NCBI GenBank assembly: GCA_024697295.1
Contig: JAILFZ010000120.1
Location: forward strand, 1 to 48,720
Length of the DNA: 48,720 bases
Reading direction: 5' to 3'
Origin: Treponema sp.
GTDB lineage: Bacteria > Spirochaetota > Spirochaetia > Treponematales > Treponemataceae
Under the pieces are notes generated by a model. The model saw only the letters and a list, made by a program, of their open reading frames with translations, made no database searches and was not told where the DNA came from. The position numbers were made by a program, and so were the translations under genes. Positions within the stretch are counted from its first letter, which is position 1. Each line of letters begins with the position of its first letter. Positions 43,799 through 48,720 of this stretch are shown piece after piece.

Positions 43799-44884
43799 TT
43801 AGATTTCCATGTTCATTACGTGACGGACTTCCATGAGTGTTTTCTGGGCCATTTCTCTTGCCTGTTCAACACCCTGTTTGAGAACTTTGCGGATATATTC
43901 AGGATCTTTTTCGAGTTCTGCGCGCTTTTCGCGTAAAGGACGCAATTCTTTATTGAGGGCTTCTGTAAGACAGTCCTTGAGCATTCCGCCGCCACCGTTT
44001 CCAATGTTGTTTGCAATTGATTCCGGTTCTTCGCCTGTACAAAGTGAAATTATGCGCAGAAGATTTGCAACCTCAACCCTTGTTTCAGGTTCGTATGTGA
44101 TTTCACGCTGACCGTCAGTTTTAGCCTTTTTGATGAGTTTTGCAGTTTCGTCTTCGGTCGCACTGAGCATGATGGTGTTTCCGAGGGATTTAGACATTTT
44201 TGCGCTGCCGTCAAGTCCCATAATCATAGGAGTTTTTGACAAAAGTGCATGTGGTTCCGGGAAAACAGGATTTTCCGGACAGAATTTTTTGTTGAATCTC
44301 TTTGCAATCAAACGTGCAACTTCAAGATGAGGAAGCTGGTCCTTTCCGACAGGAACTACATTTCCCTTGCAGAAAAGAATGTCAACTGCCTGATGAACAG
44401 GATATGTAAGCATACCTGCATTTACAGACTTCATTCCGGATTTGATGATTTCGTCTTTTACTGTCGGATTGCGGTCCAGTTCTGCACTTGAAACTAAAGT
44501 CAAAAACGGAACCATGAGCTGATTTGCTTCCGGAACATGGCTGTGAGGATAAATACATACGTTTTCGCCCGGTTCAATTCCGGCCGCAAGGTAGTCGATT
44601 ACCAGCTGTTTTGTATTCTGGCTGATTTTGTCGAATGCGTCGTGGTCAGTCAAAACCTGGTAATCGGCAATAAGAATCATTGTCGGAACACCAAGTTTTG
44701 AAAGGCGTACGCGGTTCTTTAACGAACCGAAATAGTGACCGATGTGAAGGCGGCCGGTCGGACGGTCGCCTGTAAGTACACGGTATTTTTTAGGATTTAC
44801 AAGAATATCCTGTTCAATTTTATTACTTTGTCTGACAGCTTCTGCCAGGATTTTATCTGCGTTGGTTTCTACTTCTTCTGCCAT
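43799..44884 (-). CDS. trpS: Tryptophanyl-tRNA synthetase
   Basis: This class I synthetase charges tRNA-Trp. The 361-residue protein has the HIGH signature in [19 protein letters not shown] near residue 40 and the KMSKS loop in [12 protein letters not shown] near residue 229. The tryptophan/ATP pocket segments [15 protein letters not shown] and [13 protein letters not shown] are typical. A short N-terminal extension of about 35 residues precedes the Rossmann fold. A good promoter overlaps the upstream gene's stop, giving a leader of about 20 bases, so no T-box or other long leader element is possible here. Confidence 0.96.
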   Translation of the reverse strand: MAEEVETNADKILAEAVRQSNKIEQDILVNPKKYRVLTGDRPTGRLHIGHYFGSLKNRVRLSKLGVPTMILIADYQVLTDHDAFDKISQNTKQLVIDYLAAGIEPGENVCIYPHSHVPEANQLMVPFLTLVSSAELDRNPTVKDEIIKSGMKSVNAGMLTYPVHQAVDILFCKGNVVPVGKDQLPHLEVARLIAKRFNKKFCPENPVFPEPHALLSKTPMIMGLDGSAKMSKSLGNTIMLSATEDETAKLIKKAKTDGQREITYEPETRVEVANLLRIISLCTGEEPESIANNIGNGGGGMLKDCLTEALNKELRPLREKRAELEKDPEYIRKVLKQGVEQAREMAQKTLMEVRHVMNMEI

Positions 44885-44909
44885 TATTTTATCCTTTTAA
44901 TGAAAAAAT

Positions 44910-44938
44910 ATTATACAGAAAAACGGCAGTTACTTCAA
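44910..44938 (-). promoter_or_regulatory. Sigma-70 promoter of trpS
   Basis: On the minus strand TTGAAG, a 17-base spacer and a perfect TATAAT lie just upstream of trpS. The -35 overlaps the stop codon of the solute-binding-protein gene. The start site is expected near 44903, and AAGGA lies a few bases before the ATG. Confidence 0.75.
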
Positions 44939-46500
44939 TAAAGGAGATTATTTTTAACGGCGTAATCAAGACCGTCCTTATTCCAGCTGCCGCCGCCAAC
45001 CTGAGTAAATTCATCAAGCCATTTTTTCCAGGCTTCCGGAGTAAGTTCGCGCTTACCGATTACAAATTCAACAATTCCCTGTTCAAAAAATCTCTTTACG
45101 TCAGCATTTGGAACAGGCATGGCATCGCTTCCGATTGCAGGAGTGTACGGAAGTTTATCCATCTGCTTCAACACGTCAAGAGAACTCATTTTCTTTTTTG
45201 AATATTCACAGGTATATGTAGGATAGCGTGAATACAATTCAATATCGCTGTTGTAGAAGACATATGCGCGGAGCTGGGTGTAAATCTGCATTTCTGCCTT
45301 TGTAAATCCCTTCTTTGGATTAGGAATCCCCTTCGTGGTTGGAATTCCGTTTTCGTCAAAGACGTAGTTGACTCCTTCCTGCCCCCAGCCGAGAAGATAA
45401 TAGCCTTCGTCGCTGCTCATCCATTCAAGAAGTCTGGCTATAGCTTCTTTTTTAGCCTTTTTCTTTCCTGCCTTAGCACTCAAAGCAGTAATTCTGTATC
45501 CCTGGATAAAGCATCCGGTTGAACTTTCACCCCGCGGGCCTTTAGGCGGATTGATTACAATCCACTCGCCGTCCGGAAAGTTTTTGTCAAACGGCTTGTA
45601 GTTTCCTTCCGCCGCTAAAGCTGCGTTCTGTTCGCGCATACAGCCGAATTTTCCCTGTTTCCAGGAAGCACGGAAGTCGTCTTTTTTGTAGACAAGCCAG
45701 TTAGGGTCGATTACATGTGCATCACAGAGGGATTTTACATATTCAAGGGCTTCATAGTATTCTGGACGGAATACGTTGAGGCCGGGATGTTCTTTTTTGA
45801 GCGACCAGGTTCCTTCAACACCGAAGGCACCCATAAGAGGTTCAAAACGTCGTCCGAGGCCGTCCTGGTGGGTATACTGTTCGATAAAGGCTCCGAAACC
45901 GTAAGTATCTTTTTTGCCGTTACCGTCAGGGTCGTTGAAGGTAAATGCCTTCATTACCTCAAGGAATTCTTCTGTAGTTTCAGGAACTTTAAGACCAAGT
46001 TTGTCAAGCCAGTCCTTGCGGATGACAAGACCTTCATTTCGTGGAATCGAGCCGGGGCTTGCAAGACCGTATGAAATACCGTTTACGGTTGTATAACGGC
46101 GGCTGTTCTGGTCATACATGATTGAAGTCCGCTTTGGCATAAGAGCATACATGTCGTCAACAGGAGCAACGAGCTTGTTTTTAACGAGCATGAGCCACGG
46201 TTCGCGGTTTACGGTAAACAAATCAGGAAGTGATTTTGCAGCCGCTGCAGCGTTGATTTTTACGTCGCGGTCCTTTTCGCTTGAAGGAAGCATTGTAAGC
46301 TTTAAATCGATACCGAGTTTTTCGCGTACAATATCATAAACAATCCAGTCGCCTGGAGGATCGCCTGCTTCGCTTACGGTTCCGCCGTACCACATGTCGA
46401 TTTTAATCAGCTTTTTTGAATTTTTCTTTGCGCCGGTCAAAAAAAGGCCCGCACAAACAACACAGAAAGTCAGTGCAAAAATTTTATTAAGTTTTTTCAT
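44935..46500 (-). CDS. Extracellular solute-binding protein (ABC importer family), orphan
   Basis: From the ATG at 46500 the protein has about 521 residues. It resembles the family 1/LplA-type sugar or oligosaccharide binding proteins. Features are a signal peptide (IFALTFCVVCAGLFLTGA), KIDMWYGGTVSE at the start of lobe 1, WLDKLGLKVPETTEEFLEVMKAF (the characteristic hinge region) and RITALSAKAGKKKAKKEAIARLLEWMSSDEGYYLLGWG. The signal contains cysteines but no clear lipobox, so anchoring is uncertain. No permease or ATPase genes are adjacent. The track start at 46620 is too long. There is no ribosome site; a promoter 7 bases upstream suggests a leaderless mRNA. Confidence 0.82.
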   Translation of the reverse strand: MKKLNKIFALTFCVVCAGLFLTGAKKNSKKLIKIDMWYGGTVSEAGDPPGDWIVYDIVREKLGIDLKLTMLPSSEKDRDVKINAAAAAKSLPDLFTVNREPWLMLVKNKLVAPVDDMYALMPKRTSIMYDQNSRRYTTVNGISYGLASPGSIPRNEGLVIRKDWLDKLGLKVPETTEEFLEVMKAFTFNDPDGNGKKDTYGFGAFIEQYTHQDGLGRRFEPLMGAFGVEGTWSLKKEHPGLNVFRPEYYEALEYVKSLCDAHVIDPNWLVYKKDDFRASWKQGKFGCMREQNAALAAEGNYKPFDKNFPDGEWIVINPPKGPRGESSTGCFIQGYRITALSAKAGKKKAKKEAIARLLEWMSSDEGYYLLGWGQEGVNYVFDENGIPTTKGIPNPKKGFTKAEMQIYTQLRAYVFYNSDIELYSRYPTYTCEYSKKKMSSLDVLKQMDKLPYTPAIGSDAMPVPNADVKRFFEQGIVEFVIGKRELTPEAWKKWLDEFTQVGGGSWNKDGLDYAVKNNLLY

Positions 46501-46507
46501 AATAAAA

Positions 46508-46536
46508 AGTCTAGCACAGGATTTTAAAATTGAAAA
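46508..46536 (-). promoter_or_regulatory. Candidate promoter of the solute-binding-protein gene, leaderless geometry
   Basis: On the minus strand TTTTCA, 17 bases, then TAGACT lie exactly seven bases before the ATG at 46500. Both boxes match four of six consensus positions. No Shine-Dalgarno sequence occurs upstream of the ATG. Confidence 0.45.
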
Positions 46537-46567
46537 ACAAAATTTCATCCCCTCCGAATGTCTAAAC

Positions 46568-46596
46568 TTTTCATTTTTGATTGAATTGCATATACT
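46568..46596 (+). promoter_or_regulatory. Candidate promoter of folC, leaderless geometry
   Basis: TTTTCA, a 17-base spacer and TATACT are followed after six bases by the folC ATG at 46603. No ribosome site is present, so the transcript would have essentially no 5' leader. It stands back to back with the solute-binding-protein promoter. Confidence 0.55.
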
Positions 46597-46602
46597 GTCC
46601 GC

Positions 46603-47994
46603 ATGAAAAACAACGCTCAAGACAAAGACCTCCTTCAGTTTGAAGAATGGCTCAATTCATTTTTGAACTTTGAAAAACTGCCGCAGAAAAATATGTTCTG
46701 GCTGGACACAATGCAGCATTACTGCTCGCTTTTAGGCAATGTGCAGAATAACTGCCCGTCGGTTCACGTTGCAGGTTCAAAAGGAAAAGGCTCAGTCTGC
46801 GCGATGATAAGTTCAATTTTAGAAGAAGCAGGCTATAAAACAGGGCTTTACACTTCTCCGCACATCATCACTTTTCTGGAGCGAATCAGCCGGAACCAGA
46901 AGCTTCTTTCAAAAAAAGTCTACAAAAAATCCGCCGTACAGCTTAAAGAATGCGTCCAGAACGAATTAAATTCAGCCTCACAAAAAGAGCACCGCCCGAT
47001 TACCTGGTTTGAACTTGTAACCCTCTACGCCTTTTTGTGCTTTAAAAATGCAAAAATGGACTGGGCGGTTTACGAAACAGGGCTCGGAGGAAGGCTCGAT
47101 GCAACAAATATAATAAACCCGAAAGTCTGCTGTATCGGCCCGATTGAACTTGAACACACCGAATTTCTTGGCGACACGGTAGAAAAAATTGCCGCCGAAA
47201 AGGCCGGAATCATAAAACCTGATACCCCCGTTTTTGTTCAGGCGCAGGAAAAGGATTCTGTAAGAAAAGTGTTTATAGACAGGGCTAAGGAGCTCAATGC
47301 CCCCATTTATTTTGTAGATGAAGTCTGTAAAAGTTCAATAAAGTATACATCTTCACATTCTTTCAAGCAAAAAAGTTTTATGGAAGTCGAAATTCGCTCT
47401 GAATTTTTCAAAAGGCCGCTTAAAACAACCCTCAGGTTTACAGGCGATGTCCAGGTAAATAACGCGGCCCTCGCTGCCCTTGCAGTCAAATCCATACTTC
47501 CTGACATCGATGAAAAAATTATTGAAAAAGGTCTTGCAAGGGCAAGTCTTCCGGGGCGTTTTGAATTATCAAGGCCACCGAAAAAGTTCAAAAACTGCCT
47601 TTCAATCATTTACGACGGAGCCCACACTTTTAACAGCATAAGCCTGACCATGCAGACAGTCCGGGAACTTTTTGCGGATAAAATAATTACATTGCTTTTT
47701 GCCTGTGCCAAAGACAAGGATGTGAATTCAATCGTGCCTCTGTTCAAAAATCGTGTTGAAAAGGCCTTTGTTACGATTCCGGGGCTTGTAAAGCAGTCGG
47801 ATTTACAGAAAGTTGAACAGGCTTTTGTAGAAAACAAAATTGAATACAGCGCGGACAGTGACTTTAAGGCTCAGATTGTAAACGCCCTCACCTTTGCAAG
47901 CCAAACAAAATCCATTCTGCTGGTTACAGGTTCCTTTTATCTGGTCTCAGAAGCCAAAAAGTTACTCAACAAAAACCCGGGGAACCCGCTTTGA
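46603..47994 (+). CDS. folC: Folylpolyglutamate synthase / dihydrofolate synthase
   Basis: FolC adds glutamate to dihydropteroate and/or tetrahydrofolates. The 463-residue protein has the Mur-ligase-type P-loop GSKGKGSVCAMISSIL near residue 60, followed by TSPHIITFLERI. The VYETGLGGRLDATNII motif near residue 155 holds the conserved catalytic/metal region, and YDGAHTFNSI near residue 340 belongs to the C-terminal domain. Whether it has one or both activities cannot be read from sequence. The ATG has no Shine-Dalgarno sequence. The 3' end overlaps the convergent alanine racemase gene by 33 bases. Confidence 0.92.
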   Translation: MKNNAQDKDLLQFEEWLNSFLNFEKLPQKNMFWLDTMQHYCSLLGNVQNNCPSVHVAGSKGKGSVCAMISSILEEAGYKTGLYTSPHIITFLERISRNQKLLSKKVYKKSAVQLKECVQNELNSASQKEHRPITWFELVTLYAFLCFKNAKMDWAVYETGLGGRLDATNIINPKVCCIGPIELEHTEFLGDTVEKIAAEKAGIIKPDTPVFVQAQEKDSVRKVFIDRAKELNAPIYFVDEVCKSSIKYTSSHSFKQKSFMEVEIRSEFFKRPLKTTLRFTGDVQVNNAALAALAVKSILPDIDEKIIEKGLARASLPGRFELSRPPKKFKNCLSIIYDGAHTFNSISLTMQTVRELFADKIITLLFACAKDKDVNSIVPLFKNRVEKAFVTIPGLVKQSDLQKVEQAFVENKIEYSADSDFKAQIVNALTFASQTKSILLVTGSFYLVSEAKKLLNKNPGNPL

Positions 47995-48720
47995 AACGCC
48001 GCAGGTAATTTCGTAGCTGATTGTATTTGTATCGTCAGCGATTTTCTGGGCACTTTGAAGGGCGCCGCTTTCTTCAGGTCCAAAGAACAAAACCTTGTCC
48101 CATCTTTTGACTTCGTTGTTTTCCGCTCCAAGATCAACCATGCACTGGTCCATGCAGATCCGTCCGCAGACAGGATATTCCCTGCCGCCGATTGTAACTT
48201 TGAGGCTTACCTTGTCCTGATTAAAGCAGCGGAATAGTCCGTCAGCATATCCAACCGGAAGCACAGCAATTTTTGTAGGCTTTCTGCTCGTCCACTTACG
48301 GCCGTAAGAAATGCTCATCCCCCTGTCAAAGTCGCGTATGGCACAGACTTCACTTTCAAATGCCATAACAGGCTTGAGTTCAATTTCAATTCCAAGTTTT
48401 TTGAGTGTCTGACGGTCAAAATCTCCGGGATAATAACCGTAAACAACGATTCCCGGACGGCACATATCAAGGTGCATGTCAGGCCTGAGCAGGGTTAAAG
48501 CCGAGTTTGCGCAGTGGCGGATTCCAGGGTCGATCCCTGCGTCCTTTACGTTCTGAACGGCGCTCATAAACTTTTTGAACTGCTCTTCCGTGTACTTCAA
48601 GTCACTTTTTGAATTACAGTCAGCGACAGAAAAATGCGTACACATTCCGCCGAGTTTAAGGCTTCCGGTTGAACTTATGTATTCTGCAACCTTTCCTGCA
48701 TCCTGCGGGAGGCATCCGAT
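47962..48720 (-). CDS. alr: Alanine racemase, C-terminal part (cut by window edge)
   Basis: This is a PLP enzyme that interconverts L- and D-alanine for peptidoglycan. The frame is open to the window end; I extended the track ORF upstream (IGCLPQDAGKVAEYI...). The visible part includes the end of the TIM barrel (IRHCANSALTLLRPDMHLDMCRPGIVVYG) and the C-terminal beta domain. The catalytic tyrosine is in MSISYGRKW, and the conserved GRICMDQCMVDLG and EITCGVSKRVPRVFVE follow. The PLP lysine lies outside the window. It overlaps folC tail to tail. Confidence 0.95.
   Translation of the reverse strand: MGCLPQDAGKVAEYISSTGSLKLGGMCTHFSVADCNSKSDLKYTEEQFKKFMSAVQNVKDAGIDPGIRHCANSALTLLRPDMHLDMCRPGIVVYGYYPGDFDRQTLKKLGIEIELKPVMAFESEVCAIRDFDRGMSISYGRKWTSRKPTKIAVLPVGYADGLFRCFNQDKVSLKVTIGGREYPVCGRICMDQCMVDLGAENNEVKRWDKVLFFGPEESGALQSAQKIADDTNTISYEITCGVSKRVPRVFVE

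Noticed and set aside
44885-44934. T-box or tryptophan leader upstream of trpS
   Set aside because: The promoter at 44910-44938 leaves a leader of only about 20 bases, too short for a T-box or attenuator.

Overview
The window reads as a chromosomal segment of a spirochaete, most likely a host-associated Treponema. The reasons are the gene content and order (dnaG-rpoD followed by mreB-mreC-mreD-mrdA-rodA; uvrA next to an lptD-type barrel gene; an outer-membrane lipoprotein exporter), lysine/phenylalanine-rich proteins, moderate G+C, and a lack of the usual proteobacterial or firmicute operon partners. I recall a similar order in T. pallidum, but no comparison was run. I see no insertion sequence, prophage, CRISPR array or obviously foreign segment. 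This is a dense, ordinary housekeeping region with a few unusual regulatory or coding details.

Layout. Positions 1-5664 (minus) hold the cell-shape cluster: a TPR protein, mreB, mreC, mreD, the transpeptidase mrdA and the start of rodA. RNase P RNA (5697-6103) lies just upstream of it. Positions 6116-12925 (minus) hold the macromolecular-synthesis group: a metallo-beta-lactamase-fold protein, a 72-residue protein, mltG, dnaG, rpoD, then a coiled-coil/zinc-ribbon protein with its own promoter. Next come a tRNA-Thr/tRNA-Tyr unit with a clear promoter and terminator, aroH-type chorismate mutase, and a membrane-anchored SPFH-like protein. A short plus-strand unit encodes a membrane protein and the CCA-adding enzyme; neither tRNA here encodes CCA.

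Positions 16453-21822 (minus) carry a protein-quality module: a short McsA-like protein, the arginine kinase McsB (apparently starting at a non-AUG codon), ClpC, and a valine-pyruvate aminotransferase. No ctsR is present. Positions 21857-30496 (minus) carry a Cas2-fold protein, prfB with a programmed +1 frameshift, an unknown exported protein, ftsY, another unknown exported protein, and a LolE-LolD-LolC-type exporter. This links translation termination, SRP targeting and lipoprotein export in one unit.

Positions 30561-37605 contain a plus-strand exported FnIII-like protein, then on the minus strand phoH, a 7TM-HD phosphohydrolase, ybeY, a CorC-type CBS protein and a large TPR protein. Positions 37622-46500 (minus) hold lptD, uvrA, trpS and an orphan extracellular solute-binding protein. 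Finally folC (plus) runs tail-to-tail into alanine racemase (minus, cut by the window end).

The points most worth a second look are these: a structured intergenic element present twice (before aroH and before prfB) with covarying stem pairs; an orphan Cas2-fold gene whose promoter predicts a leaderless mRNA, with the same promoter geometry before folC and the solute-binding protein; the CTG (or ATT) start of mcsB; and a possible 17-residue peptide or RNA structure between lptD and phoH.
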